DNA of 38,741 nt. Source: Metabacillus fastidiosus NBRC 101226. GTDB lineage: Bacteria > Bacillota > Bacilli > Bacillales > Bacillaceae. The stretch's first letter is position 1; each line of letters opens with the position of its first letter. The notes below the pieces were generated by a model that did no database searches, had not been told where the DNA came from, and worked only from the letters and a program-made list of their open reading frames with translations. The translations under genes were made by a program, and so were the position numbers. This document shows, one piece after another, positions 27,181 through 36,178 of this stretch. The stretch spans positions 1-38,741 of the forward strand of contig NZ_BCVG01000027.1 in NCBI RefSeq assembly GCF_001591625.1. The letters are read 5' to 3'.

Positions 27181-27410
27181 ATAATAAAGTGAAACTTCCA
27201 TTAGTCGGGGTTTTTCTCATTTCCTACTGATGGCTCGTTGAAGCCTTCACGATACGGGTCACATATACGTTACTGGCGTGAAATACGAATTTAGTATGTG
27301 CTCTATTGTACAAAACTTTACAGGCAGTTAATCTCCCATTTAACTTCTTCGAATTCTCAGGACTTTGAAGCTGGATGGAGTCTTACTGCCCGTTAAGACT
27401 GGATAAAATA
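27181..27410 (+). repeat. Structured intergenic repeat, copy 2 (long form)
   Basis: This non-coding element has at least three stems in order: CCATTAGT/ACTGATGG (27198-27205 with 27226-27233); TTCACG/CGTGAA (27246-27251 with 27277-27282), enclosing a near-palindrome GTCACATATACGTTAC; and GGCAGT/ACTGCC (27323-27328 with 27385-27390), which extends inward. Its last 105 bases match 1-110 of the window. A short open frame (PTDGSLKPSRYGSHIRYWRE, stop near 27318) runs through it, perhaps the tail of a lost transposon protein. It fills most of the gap 27069-27453 between the AEC gene and the deoR gene. Confidence 0.6.
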
Positions 27411-27436
27411 AAAAAAGAGCGTTTCCGCTCCTTTTT
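27405..27436. terminator. Bidirectional terminator next to the deoR-type gene
   Basis: GAGCG (27417-27421) and CGCTC (27426-27430) form a short GC stem with a 4-base loop. It has T-runs on both sides: TTTTT on the plus strand and seven T on the minus strand. On the minus strand it ends the regulator gene. Confidence 0.7.
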
Positions 27437-27453
27437 ATCATATTTTCAGTACA

Positions 27454-28215
27454 TCAACATTTTATCCATTTATCTTCCATTCCCCATTCTTCAGGAATTT
27501 GAACATCTGATAAAATATAATCAGCACTTTCAAGAGATACAATTTTGTAGTTTGCCTTCACATCAATTTTTGAATGGTCTACAAGAATAAATGATGTATT
27601 TGCATTTTCAATAAAAATTTTTGATAATAAACATTTCTCTATATCGAAGCTTGTAAGACCAGCTTGCTTGTGAATACCATCAATTGCAATGAAAGCTTTA
27701 TCTGCATAAAATTCCTTAGCCATCTTCTCGGTCAACGAGCCGGATGCTCGGAAATGCTTGCTTCTTATCTGACCGCCGAGAAAAATAATTTCACCATGAA
27801 AAAGCTGTTTACTTTCATAATCCATTAATATTGTTGCAAGAGGAAAAGAGTTCGTAATAACCGTTATATTGAATATATCCTTCAGAGCTGCACACATTTG
27901 TAATGTTGTGCTGCCTTCATCAATAAAAATAACTTCTCCTTCTTTTACAAAAGAAGCAGCCTTGCTTCCAATTCTTTTCTTCTCTTCCATTCTTAATATT
28001 TCACGTTCAAACATGGACGGCTCTGCTGTTTCCATTTTCACAGCACCGCCATACACTTTTTTTAATTTCTTTTCTCCTTCCAGCTCCTCCAAATAGCGGC
28101 GAATCGTTTCGGTTGATACAGTAAATTGTGCTGCTAAATCATTTACTTTTACTTGTCCATGCTCCTCGATGAGCTCCGTAATGACCTTCTTTCGCTCTTC
28201 TGCTAATAAAGACAT
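27454..28215 (-). CDS. DeoR/GlpR-family transcriptional regulator
   Basis: A 253-residue repressor-type protein. The N-terminal winged helix-turn-helix (about residues 5-58) contains HGQVKVNDLAAQFTVSTETIRR, the DeoR signature. The C-terminal sugar-isomerase-like sensor domain has EGEVIFIDEGSTTLQ (about 92-106) and TVITNSFPLA (phosphate-ligand loops). Such proteins usually respond to a phosphorylated metabolite. It lies directly downstream of phnW on the same strand with about 140 bases between, so it is the likely regulator of the AEP operon, perhaps sensing a phosphonate. Its own promoter region holds an 18-base sequence found again at 27181-27198. Confidence 0.88.
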   Translation of the reverse strand: MSLLAEERKKVITELIEEHGQVKVNDLAAQFTVSTETIRRYLEELEGEKKLKKVYGGAVKMETAEPSMFEREILRMEEKKRIGSKAASFVKEGEVIFIDEGSTTLQMCAALKDIFNITVITNSFPLATILMDYESKQLFHGEIIFLGGQIRSKHFRASGSLTEKMAKEFYADKAFIAIDGIHKQAGLTSFDIEKCLLSKIFIENANTSFILVDHSKIDVKANYKIVSLESADYILSDVQIPEEWGMEDKWIKC

Positions 28216-28259
28216 ATACTTTTCTCCCTATTTTAAACTTAACTTCTTTTACACGTTAT

Positions 28260-28277
28260 ATAATAAAGTGAAACTTC
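28260..28277. repeat. 18-base sequence shared with the start of repeat copy 2
   Basis: The 18 bases ATAATAAAGTGAAACTTC occur here and at 27181-27198, in the same orientation, on either side of the deoR-type gene. This copy is 45-62 bases upstream of that gene's start. It could be an operator (GTGAAA-type sites are common for DeoR-family proteins) or a leftover end of the repeat element. Confidence 0.45.
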
Positions 28278-28354
28278 ACCTATGAAAGTCTTACTGATCT
28301 TTATCTACGATGAATATATCATTTTTTCAAATCTTTTAAAATAACTGTTCTTTA

Positions 28355-29446
28355 CTAAATAGTTTGTCGAATCGAATCTAGCAACCTTTCAATATCTTCT
28401 ATGTAAACTTCACCAATATTTCCAATTCGAAAAGTATCAACTTCAGACACCTTGCCAGGATAAATAACAAAGCCATGCTTCTTCAAACTGTTATAAAGCT
28501 GTTGAAACGTAAACTTGGTATTCTCCGGATAAAGAAATGATGTAATAATAGGAGATTGATACTTCTCATCCAGCAATGCAGTAAAGCCTAGCTCTTTCAT
28601 ACCTCGAACTAAACATTTTTGATTTTCACTGTAACGCTTAAAGCGGGCATTAATCCCGCCTTCTGCCTCAAGCTCCTGTAAAGCTTGGTAGAAAGCCCTT
28701 ACTACATGTGTCGGGGATGTAAATCGCCATTTCCCTTGATGTTTTCCCATTGTTTCATACTGATCATATAAATCTAATGATAAAGAACGGGCATTTTCCT
28801 TGCATTTAGCCAGTTCAGCCTTTTTAGCAATAACAAAACCAAATCCGGGAACACCTTGAATACATTTATTAGCACTGCTAATTAAAAAATCAATTTGCAG
28901 CTCATCAAGATCCATTGGAATCCCACCAAAACTACTCATCCCATCCACAATCGTTATTTTATTGTATTTTTTCGCTATATAACATATTTCTTCAATTGGA
29001 TTCAGTATACCTGTTGTTGTTTCACAATGAACAGCAATAACATGGCTAATTTCTTTATCCTCTTTCAAAAAATGTTCCACATCGTTTATATGAATAGACT
29101 CACATTCATCGACTGCATGAACAATATGAGGAATGTTCAATACTTCACACATCTGCACAATCCTGTCACCATATGCCCCATTAGCTATAACTAACAATTT
29201 TCCGCCATCTCTTGGCATAACTGTTCCAATTGTCGACTCTACACAAAATGAACCGCTTCCCTGCATTAAAACAGCTGTATATAATTCTTTCTGCACTGTT
29301 GCCAATTTCACAAGGCGATTACGTATTTCCTGCACAATCTGGTTATATTCATTATCCCATGTACACCAGTCTCTCATCATCGCCTGACGAACTGAATTTG
29401 TTGTCGATAACGGGCCTGGTGTCAAAAGTAAGTATGGATTTTGCAT
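28355..29446 (-). CDS. phnW: 2-aminoethylphosphonate:pyruvate aminotransferase
   Basis: A 363-residue PLP enzyme that transfers the amino group of AEP to pyruvate, giving phosphonoacetaldehyde and alanine. It begins [16 protein letters not shown], and the PLP Lys is Lys194 in [15 protein letters not shown], the same number as in the Salmonella enzyme. [11 protein letters not shown] supplies the cofactor Asp. A longer frame starts at 29467, but a GGGGAG site at 29460-29455 serves ATG 29446, one base after the phnX stop codon (TAATATG), so coupling is likely. Confidence 0.95.
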   Translation of the reverse strand: MQNPYLLLTPGPLSTTNSVRQAMMRDWCTWDNEYNQIVQEIRNRLVKLATVQKELYTAVLMQGSGSFCVESTIGTVMPRDGGKLLVIANGAYGDRIVQMCEVLNIPHIVHAVDECESIHINDVEHFLKEDKEISHVIAVHCETTTGILNPIEEICYIAKKYNKITIVDGMSSFGGIPMDLDELQIDFLISSANKCIQGVPGFGFVIAKKAELAKCKENARSLSLDLYDQYETMGKHQGKWRFTSPTHVVRAFYQALQELEAEGGINARFKRYSENQKCLVRGMKELGFTALLDEKYQSPIITSFLYPENTKFTFQQLYNSLKKHGFVIYPGKVSEVDTFRIGNIGEVYIEDIERLLDSIRQTI

Positions 29447-29447
29447 A

Positions 29448-30251
29448 TTAGTTCTCCCCGATTTCATCTTTATTTTGTTCTAACATATCAATTACCTTAT
29501 CAAGATCTGAAATACGATCAATCGTAAAATCAGCTCCTGCTTCAAGTAAACGGCCGCGAACAATTTCTATTCTTTCCTCTAATTCCACCTCATTCATTTG
29601 AATAACTTCTTCTTCCGATAATCCTAATTCACTGCTTCCTAAAATAACGCCAACTGTCCACATTCCGGCATTTTTACCTTCTTTCATATCTGTTACTGTA
29701 TCACCTACTTTTATCATCTTGCTCATTGGATACACATTAAGCTCCATCGCATTTTGGTAGCACATCCATGGATAAGGGCGACCCGCTTTTACATCATCCG
29801 CTGTGAAGCAGCAATCAGGCGAATATCCTTTTTCTTTCGCTTTCGGTATGACCACTTCCATCATTGCCTTCGTATAACCAGTTGTAGAACCAATTTTAAT
29901 ACCTCTTCTTCTTAAACGTTCAACAAGTTCAATCGCCCCTGGAATCGGAGTTGTATAGTCAGGTAAAATCGTGAATAATATCTTTTCAAAATCATTGTTC
30001 ATTTCTATTACATCTTGTTCAGTTGGCTCTGCAGTATGTACTTTCACCCATTCTTTCCGAATGCGTGGCATATCACAAAGTGTTCGAATATGCTCAATCT
30101 TCAGCATACCCATCGGTTGTCTCGCCTCATCTACTGTAATTTCCACCCCTCGGTTACGAAAAATTTCTAAGAATACTTCAAGCGGTGCAAAACATCCATA
30201 ATCAATCATCGTTCCTGCCCAATCAAAAATAACTGCTTCCACTTTTTTCAT
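29448..30251 (-). CDS. phnX: Phosphonoacetaldehyde hydrolase (phosphonatase)
   Basis: A 267-residue HAD-superfamily enzyme that splits phosphonoacetaldehyde to acetaldehyde and phosphate. The nucleophile Asp10 is in [13 protein letters not shown], and the Schiff-base Lys51 is in [11 protein letters not shown], the cap-domain residue unique to phosphonatases. [17 protein letters not shown] holds the Mg2+ acids. ATG 30251 follows GGGG at good spacing, and an earlier ATG (30284) would lie inside the permease gene. With phnW this completes the AEP to acetaldehyde pathway. Confidence 0.95.
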   Translation of the reverse strand: MKKVEAVIFDWAGTMIDYGCFAPLEVFLEIFRNRGVEITVDEARQPMGMLKIEHIRTLCDMPRIRKEWVKVHTAEPTEQDVIEMNNDFEKILFTILPDYTTPIPGAIELVERLRRRGIKIGSTTGYTKAMMEVVIPKAKEKGYSPDCCFTADDVKAGRPYPWMCYQNAMELNVYPMSKMIKVGDTVTDMKEGKNAGMWTVGVILGSSELGLSEEEVIQMNEVELEERIEIVRGRLLEAGADFTIDRISDLDKVIDMLEQNKDEIGEN

Positions 30252-30268
30252 TTCATTCTTCCCCTTCT

Positions 30269-32029
30269 TTATTTTATTTGCCATTTTATATTTTTCTTTT
30301 GAAAGATTTTTATCGTCAGTTCATATAAGATACGGACGATAATATTTGTAAGAATAATTAAAACACTGAGTGCTGCTGCCGATGCCATATTTCCTGCGTC
30401 ATCCATATTAGCAATTGAAATAGCTGCTAGTTTAAAATCCGCTGTATAAAGAAAAATAACAGCTGATATTGTCACCATAGAATTAACGAAAAAATACATT
30501 GTCATCTCTAGTACAGCCGGCAAACACATTGGCAGCGTGATTTTGAAAAATGTTTTATAAAAAGGTACACCCATTGATTCTGATACAAGTTCAAATTCAC
30601 GATCTAATTTCTTTAGTGCGGCAGTAGCCGTCACATAAGCAACAGAATAAAAATGAACAATATTCGCAATAACAATAATAGCGATCGTCCCATATAAGAA
30701 GCTGAAAGGATTAGAGACAGTCCATCCAAAAATACTTACTTCCGGCTTGCTGAAAAAGAAAATGTAACTTAAGCCAATAACAAGTCCGGGTACAGCAAGC
30801 GGAATAATAGATAGGAAATGGCCGAGTTTTCTTATACCTGACATACGTCTAATTTTTTCAATTGCGTATGCATAAACAAATGTAATAACAGTCCCGGCGA
30901 TTGCTGTCAATAAAGCTATTATTAAGCTATTCTTATATGCTGTAAGCCCGTCTCCCGTATAACTTTTCAGCTCAAAATGCTTAAATGTAAGACTCATGTC
31001 ATATGGCCATACTTTTACAGTTGCCGCCAGAATGACTGCGACAAGTAAAATAATCATACAAGCTGAGATTATGCTGCAAAATAAAAATGACAGCTTGTCC
31101 CTTTTATTATTTTTACTAATTTGATAAGGTACAGATTTAGATGTTACATAGCTTACTTGTTTTCTTTGTGCTATTTGATCGACGATAAAAGCAATTAGTG
31201 CAGGAAGCATTAAAATTAAGCCGATCGCAGCTCCCATTTCCATCTTCTGCTGTCCAATTACCTGCTTATATACATCTGTAGCAAGCACATTGTACTGGCC
31301 CCCCACTACTTTCGGTGCCCCGTAATCAGTAAAGCTAAGAGAAAAAACAATAAATACAGAGCTAATCAGGCCGTACTTCACATTTGAAAGAGTAATAGTT
31401 ATAAACTGTTTCCATTTGCTTACACCTAATGTATTAGCTGCTTCATATAAACGATTATCTGAACCATTTAATGCAACTGCCATAATTAGAAACGCTTGTG
31501 GAAATGTATAAATAACCTCAGCGATAATAATTCCGGTAGAGCCATATAAATTAATATCAAATCCAGGTATTACTCCAAAAAAACCTTTCGTTACAAGTCC
31601 TTGATTTCCAAACAAATACATAAGAGCTATCCCATGCATCATCGTTGGTGCAAAAAGAGGAAGCAGAGCTGTATAGCGAAAAAAAGTCTTTCCTTTTAGA
31701 TTTGTTCTAACTAAACAGTACGCATATGCGAAAGCGAGTGTAACAGAAATTACAGTTGTTATTGATGCAATAAACAATGTGTTTTGAAAAGATTGAACTA
31801 AAGAAGGGGTTGCAAAATATTTTGCAAAGTTAGCTAATCCAATAAATACCCCTTCCTCGCTTTGAAAAGCTTTCACAAATAACGTTCCGAGCGGCAAAAT
31901 TAATATAGATAAGAAAGACAAAATCATTATTGTAACAAGCAAGCGCTTCAGCCATTCTTCTTTGCCCATATACTGTTTTTTTGTTTTCGTGAACAAATGA
32001 ATAGGATTCCGTTTGCTAATGATGTCCAT
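30269..32029 (-). CDS. AEP ABC transporter permease, two permease domains fused
   Basis: A 586-residue protein holding two complete binding-protein-dependent permease domains. Domain 1 (about 30-300) has its ATPase-contact loop at EAANTLGVSKWKQFITITL, and domain 2 (about 320-580) at SESMGVPFYKTFFKITLPMC. It plays the role of the separate PhnU and PhnV of Salmonella and resembles the FbpB-type fused iron permeases in layout. ATG 32029 is one base after the phnT stop codon (TAGTATG) with AGGTGG upstream. A longer frame from 32059 overlaps phnT and is less likely. Confidence 0.9.
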   Translation of the reverse strand: MDIISKRNPIHLFTKTKKQYMGKEEWLKRLLVTIMILSFLSILILPLGTLFVKAFQSEEGVFIGLANFAKYFATPSLVQSFQNTLFIASITTVISVTLAFAYAYCLVRTNLKGKTFFRYTALLPLFAPTMMHGIALMYLFGNQGLVTKGFFGVIPGFDINLYGSTGIIIAEVIYTFPQAFLIMAVALNGSDNRLYEAANTLGVSKWKQFITITLSNVKYGLISSVFIVFSLSFTDYGAPKVVGGQYNVLATDVYKQVIGQQKMEMGAAIGLILMLPALIAFIVDQIAQRKQVSYVTSKSVPYQISKNNKRDKLSFLFCSIISACMIILLVAVILAATVKVWPYDMSLTFKHFELKSYTGDGLTAYKNSLIIALLTAIAGTVITFVYAYAIEKIRRMSGIRKLGHFLSIIPLAVPGLVIGLSYIFFFSKPEVSIFGWTVSNPFSFLYGTIAIIVIANIVHFYSVAYVTATAALKKLDREFELVSESMGVPFYKTFFKITLPMCLPAVLEMTMYFFVNSMVTISAVIFLYTADFKLAAISIANMDDAGNMASAAALSVLIILTNIIVRILYELTIKIFQKKNIKWQIK

Positions 32030-32030
32030 A

Positions 32031-33053
32031 CTAACTAACCACCTGTTCTTTAAAACCAATGATTTTTTCTGCCGGCAATGTAATATAAATATCCATTCCT
32101 TTTGTTAACTGATGTTCAATCACTTCATATGCAGCAACATCTACTTTAATCATCTGTCCATATAAATGGGTTGATTGATCCTTCACTTTAAATTTCAAAC
32201 GGTAAGTAGGTCCCCGAAACTCTATTTCTTCCACTTCTGCAAGCAGACCCGCTGTTTGAGAAATATGGATATGCTCTGGTCGAATCGCAAATGTTTTCTC
32301 TTCGTTATATGCTGTTTTGCGTCCTTTCCAAAAGTTAATAGAACCGATGAAATTAGCTACGAACGGATTGGCAGGGGTGTGATATACTTCTTGCGGTGTA
32401 CCAACTTGCATCACTTCTGCATTGTTCATGACAACAATTTTATCTGCCATCATAAGAGCCTCATCCTGATCATGTGTAACCATGATTGTTGTTATTTGCA
32501 GTTTCTTTTGAATCGTGCGAATTTCATGACGAAGTTTCTCTCTCACCTTTGCATCAAGAGCAGAAAGCGGTTCATCAAGCAATAAGAAATCCGGTGATAA
32601 AGCGAGTGCTCTTGCTAATGCTACACGCTGCTGCTGGCCCCCTGACATCTGAGCGGGATATTTATCTTTTAAATGAATTAAATCAACAAGAGCCAATGCT
32701 TCTAAAGCTTTTTCTTTTACTTCTTTTTTAGGAAACTTTCTCGCCTTTAGTCCATACTCAATATTTTGCAAAGCCGTTAAATTCGGAAATAAAGCATATG
32801 ATTGGAATACAATACCGAAGTTCCGTTTTGATGGCGGCATATAGGTCATATCTTTTCCATCTATTACAATGTTTCCAGCACTCGGTTCTTCAAGACCAGC
32901 AATGATTCGAAGGAGAGTTGTTTTTCCACAGCCGCTTGGACCGAGAAGACAAACAAATTCATTTTTCTTAATATCAATGGAAATATCGTTTAAAGCAGTG
33001 AACTGTCCAAAATTTTTATGAATGCGATCAATTTTCAAATAACAGTCGCTCAA
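32031..33053 (-). CDS. phnT: AEP ABC transporter ATP-binding protein
   Basis: A 340-residue ABC ATPase energising AEP import. Walker A GPSGCGKTT is at residues 38-46, the signature MSGGQQQRVALARA near 137, Walker B FLLLDEPLSALD near 157, and the switch His in VTHDQDEA near 194. The C-terminal TOBE-like domain (about 245-340) is typical of the PotA/FbpC class. It starts at TTG 33053 with a GGGAG site 9 bases upstream. The AEP assignment comes from the neighbouring binding protein, permease, phnX and phnW rather than from this sequence. Confidence 0.9.
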   Translation of the reverse strand: MSDCYLKIDRIHKNFGQFTALNDISIDIKKNEFVCLLGPSGCGKTTLLRIIAGLEEPSAGNIVIDGKDMTYMPPSKRNFGIVFQSYALFPNLTALQNIEYGLKARKFPKKEVKEKALEALALVDLIHLKDKYPAQMSGGQQQRVALARALALSPDFLLLDEPLSALDAKVREKLRHEIRTIQKKLQITTIMVTHDQDEALMMADKIVVMNNAEVMQVGTPQEVYHTPANPFVANFIGSINFWKGRKTAYNEEKTFAIRPEHIHISQTAGLLAEVEEIEFRGPTYRLKFKVKDQSTHLYGQMIKVDVAAYEVIEHQLTKGMDIYITLPAEKIIGFKEQVVS

Positions 33054-33098
33054 CGGTCAAAACTCCCTTTCATTCTAGAAATAAGATGAAATAGCATA

Positions 33099-34166
33099 TT
33101 ATTGTTTCGGTTCAGCTTTACTTCCATACTGCTTCTCCCACTTATCAAGAATGATCCCTCTATTTTCTGCTGCCCATTTTAAATTATTTTTTTTATATAT
33201 TTTCTCTCCTACCTCTTCTGGGAACCCTTCTGCTTTTTCAAAATTATTATCCATCGTTGAAAAGCCGTACGCTTTGTAATATTCTTTCATCACATCGTCT
33301 GTAATAGCCCAATCTAAAAAGGCCTCAGCGAGTTCGTCGCTCTCCTTATCATCTTTTTTGATTAATGCGTTTGCTTCTACATCCCAGCCGAGACCTTCCT
33401 TCGGCAATATGATTTCAACCGGTGCCCCTTCCTGTTTTTGTTGAACACCGCTGTACACAAGTGAAATACCGATCGGATATTCACCAGCAGCTGCCAATTT
33501 AGCCGGTTTTGAACCTGAATGAGTATATGTACCAATGTTTTCATGCAGCCTTGTCATATAGTCCCAGCCTTTTTCTTCCCCCATTATTTGCAGCCATGAT
33601 GAAACCGTTAGAAAACCCGTACCTGATGAAGCAGGATGTGGCATAACAATTAAACCTTTATATTCCGGCTTTAATAAATCTTCATATGTTTCAGGGGTAT
33701 CTAATCCCTTCTTTTTCAACTCTTCTTTATTTACAGTAATTCCTGTTATAGCAACGACATTTCCTGTCCATTTCAAAGGCTCTTCATTATCTTTATAAAG
33801 AGGATTTATTTTATCGCTTTCTGCTGGAGTATATCCTTCAATCATATCTTTGCTTTCAAGCTCTAATAAACTTGATGCAGCTACCCCCCATATAACATCA
33901 GCTTTTGTATTTTTTCCTTCTGCTAGTAATTTCGCAGTAATAATTCCTGTAGAATCCCGTACAATATTCAAATCTATATCAGGATATTTCTCTTCGAATG
34001 TTTCTAAATATTGTGGAATCAATTCTTCTTCAATCGCTGTGTAAACTGTTAACTCACCTGATAAATTTCCGTTATTAGCATTTTCGGCTGTCTCTTCTTT
34101 CCCACAGGCTGCTAAGAATGCAGCAGTTGATAAAACAAGTAATGACTTTTTAATGTGGTTTTTCAT
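33099..34166 (-). CDS. phnS: AEP ABC transporter substrate-binding lipoprotein
   Basis: A 355-residue periplasmic-type binding protein, anchored as a lipoprotein. The signal segment ends in the lipobox LAAC (Cys about residue 21), followed by a low-complexity linker (GKEETAENANNG). The body belongs to the iron(III)/AEP-type solute-binding family: LTVYTAIEEELIPQYLETFE, KADVIWGVAASSLLELES, and MPHPASSGTGFLTVSSWLQ, where the Ser/Thr-rich turn may hold the phosphonate. It is the first gene of the operon phnS-phnT-phnUV-phnX-phnW, with its promoter at 34219-34248. Confidence 0.9.
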   Translation of the reverse strand: MKNHIKKSLLVLSTAAFLAACGKEETAENANNGNLSGELTVYTAIEEELIPQYLETFEEKYPDIDLNIVRDSTGIITAKLLAEGKNTKADVIWGVAASSLLELESKDMIEGYTPAESDKINPLYKDNEEPLKWTGNVVAITGITVNKEELKKKGLDTPETYEDLLKPEYKGLIVMPHPASSGTGFLTVSSWLQIMGEEKGWDYMTRLHENIGTYTHSGSKPAKLAAAGEYPIGISLVYSGVQQKQEGAPVEIILPKEGLGWDVEANALIKKDDKESDELAEAFLDWAITDDVMKEYYKAYGFSTMDNNFEKAEGFPEEVGEKIYKKNNLKWAAENRGIILDKWEKQYGSKAEPKQ

Positions 34167-34218
34167 GGTTTTTACTCCTTTTTAGGAAGATTTATTTATA
34201 AATCCAATATAAAACCAC

Positions 34219-34248
34219 ATTATTAATCTAGTATTAACAGATTGTAAA
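34219..34248 (-). promoter_or_regulatory. Candidate sigma-A promoter of the AEP operon
   Basis: Minus strand: -35 TTTACA (34248-34243), 18-base spacer, -10 AATAAT (34224-34219), about 50 bases upstream of the phnS ATG. The 18-base spacer and one-mismatch boxes make it a moderate match. It lies in the 327-base gap shared with the divergent YerD-like gene. Confidence 0.45.
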
Positions 34249-34264
34249 GATCATGTTAAAAGTT

Positions 34265-34291
34265 GTTTTATTTGTTTTACATTGGTTTTAC
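34265..34291. promoter_or_regulatory. Tandem GTTTTA repeats, candidate regulator site of the AEP operon
   Basis: GTTTTA occurs at 34265, 34274 and 34285, spaced 9 and 11 bases, just upstream of the predicted -35 of phnS. Direct repeats one helical turn apart are the usual form of DeoR-family operators, and the operon's probable regulator is of that family. The position upstream of -35 could suit activation or looping. This is inference from pattern only. Confidence 0.4.
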
Positions 34292-34493
34292 TTGGTATTT
34301 AAAACCCTAAGTGATACTCCATCTTCTTCTCACCTATTTTTAATGTTATTCATTATTTTTTACTCACCAAAAATTTTGTTAATATTAGGATTTAAATAGT
34401 TAAATAGAACTAGTATAATGTATCTATCATGTATATACTTATTCACTCTTGAATACTGTTAATACAAAGTAAAGAACTGTTAGGAGGCTCCAA

Positions 34494-36089
34494 ATGGAAA
34501 TTGCAAATATTTTAATTATTATTGGATTTTCTCTCATTGCACTCACTGTTCTTAGTATCGCTGTTTTCATTATTTATTTATTATTGTTTGATAGAAAACA
34601 GAGAAGCCATTCTATTTTAAGAAATTACCCTGCTCTTGGCCGGATCCGTTATTTTTTTGAAAAAATTGGCCCTGAGCTGAGACAGTATTGGTTTGATAGT
34701 GATACAGAAGGAAAACCATTTTCAAGAAATGATTATGAGCATATCGTCAAAAGTTCAAAGTATATGCGAAATATAGTGGGCTTTGGTTCAAAACGTGATT
34801 TTGATGAAGAAGGATTTTTTGTTCGCAATGATATGTTCCCTAAGTTAACAGAAGAAATGAAGATGGATATGGATACTAAGGTTTCCACGAAAAGATACAT
34901 ATTACTTGAAGACCCCCTTTTCTCTCAGCGGAAAGAGAAATGGGTTGACGAAGAGTCAGCGGCTTATTTATTACATGATGATGATGCAATTATTATCGGT
35001 CCAAATACAAAATATCCATTCGCATTAAAAGGGCAAATCGGTATGTCTGCAATGAGCTATGGTTCATTGGGAGACCGTGCAATTACTGCTTTATCAGAAG
35101 GTTTAGCTCTTGCGAAGGGCACATGGATGAACACTGGCGAAGGAGGGTTATCTCCCTTTCATTTGAAAGGAAATGTTGATATTATTATGCAAATTGGCCC
35201 TGCCATGTTCGGAATTCGTGATAAATACGGGGAACTGGACTGGGATGAGTTAAAAAGAAAAAGCGAAATTCCTCAAATAAAGGCATTTGAATTAAAATTA
35301 GGCCAAGGTGCTAAAACTCGCGGCGGCCATATTGATGCAGAAAAAGTAACTCTCGAAATCGCTGAAATCCGTAAAGTAGAACCGTTTAAATCTATTGACA
35401 GTCCGAACCGTTTTCCTGAACTTAATAATGTCTCTTCATTATGTGAATTCATCGAAAAGATTCGCAATCATACTGGAAAGCCAGTCGGGGTAAAAATCGT
35501 TATCGGTGGAAATGACAGCGTGGAGGAACTGGCAAAATATATGAAAGAAACGGGAAAAGGACCTGATTTTATTACAATTGACGGCGGTGAAGGTGGAACT
35601 GGCGCCTCTTATCAGGAATTAATTGACAGCGTTGGTTTACCAATTAAATCCGCACTTCCGATCCTTGTCACAACACTTGAGAAATACGGCGTGCGTGACC
35701 GTGTAAAAATTATCGCATCAGGTAAATTATTTACACCTGACCGGATTGCAATCGTACTCGCGATGGGTGCTGATTTAGTTAATATTGCAAGAGGATTTAT
35801 GATAACAGTCGGATGTATTCAAACATTGAAATGTCATTCAAATGACTGCCCTGTCGGTGTTGCAACGACAGACCCTGAACTGCAAAAAGCACTCGTTATT
35901 GATGAAAAGAAATACCGCGCAGTTAATTTCCTTGTTACATTAAGGAAAGGATTATACAGGGTGTCAGCCGCTGCCGGCATAGACTCACCTGTTCACTTTA
36001 GACCGAATCATATTATGTATAAAGATGATAAAGGCGTCGTCACTTCTCTGGAAAATATCCTTGCTGATATTGAGAAAAAAATTGTTTAA
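34494..36089 (+). CDS. FMN-binding glutamate-synthase-domain protein, YerD-like, copy 2
   Basis: A second 531-residue YerD-like protein, aligned without gaps to copy 1. By eye roughly 85 percent of residues agree, and most changes are in the N-terminal membrane helix, which is only conserved in character. All signature parts are kept: GMSAMSYGSLG, MNTGEGGLSPFH, TIDGGEGGTGASY and GCIQTLKCHSNDCP for the 3Fe-4S cluster. The GGAGG site and ATG 34494 are clear. It is divergent from the AEP operon. Whether the two copies differ in substrate or in expression is unknown. Confidence 0.9.
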   Translation: MEIANILIIIGFSLIALTVLSIAVFIIYLLLFDRKQRSHSILRNYPALGRIRYFFEKIGPELRQYWFDSDTEGKPFSRNDYEHIVKSSKYMRNIVGFGSKRDFDEEGFFVRNDMFPKLTEEMKMDMDTKVSTKRYILLEDPLFSQRKEKWVDEESAAYLLHDDDAIIIGPNTKYPFALKGQIGMSAMSYGSLGDRAITALSEGLALAKGTWMNTGEGGLSPFHLKGNVDIIMQIGPAMFGIRDKYGELDWDELKRKSEIPQIKAFELKLGQGAKTRGGHIDAEKVTLEIAEIRKVEPFKSIDSPNRFPELNNVSSLCEFIEKIRNHTGKPVGVKIVIGGNDSVEELAKYMKETGKGPDFITIDGGEGGTGASYQELIDSVGLPIKSALPILVTTLEKYGVRDRVKIIASGKLFTPDRIAIVLAMGADLVNIARGFMITVGCIQTLKCHSNDCPVGVATTDPELQKALVIDEKKYRAVNFLVTLRKGLYRVSAAAGIDSPVHFRPNHIMYKDDKGVVTSLENILADIEKKIV

Positions 36090-36178
36090 AATGGATTGGG
36101 ACTATCTCTTAAGTCCTTAATAAGTGTTAAAAGTTCAAAGACTCCGTCATAAGACCATCGATTTTACATGATTCTCAT

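Noticed and set aside
27375-27590. 71-codon plus-strand frame over the deoR terminator
   Set aside because: It crosses the bidirectional terminator and lies antisense to the end of the regulator gene.
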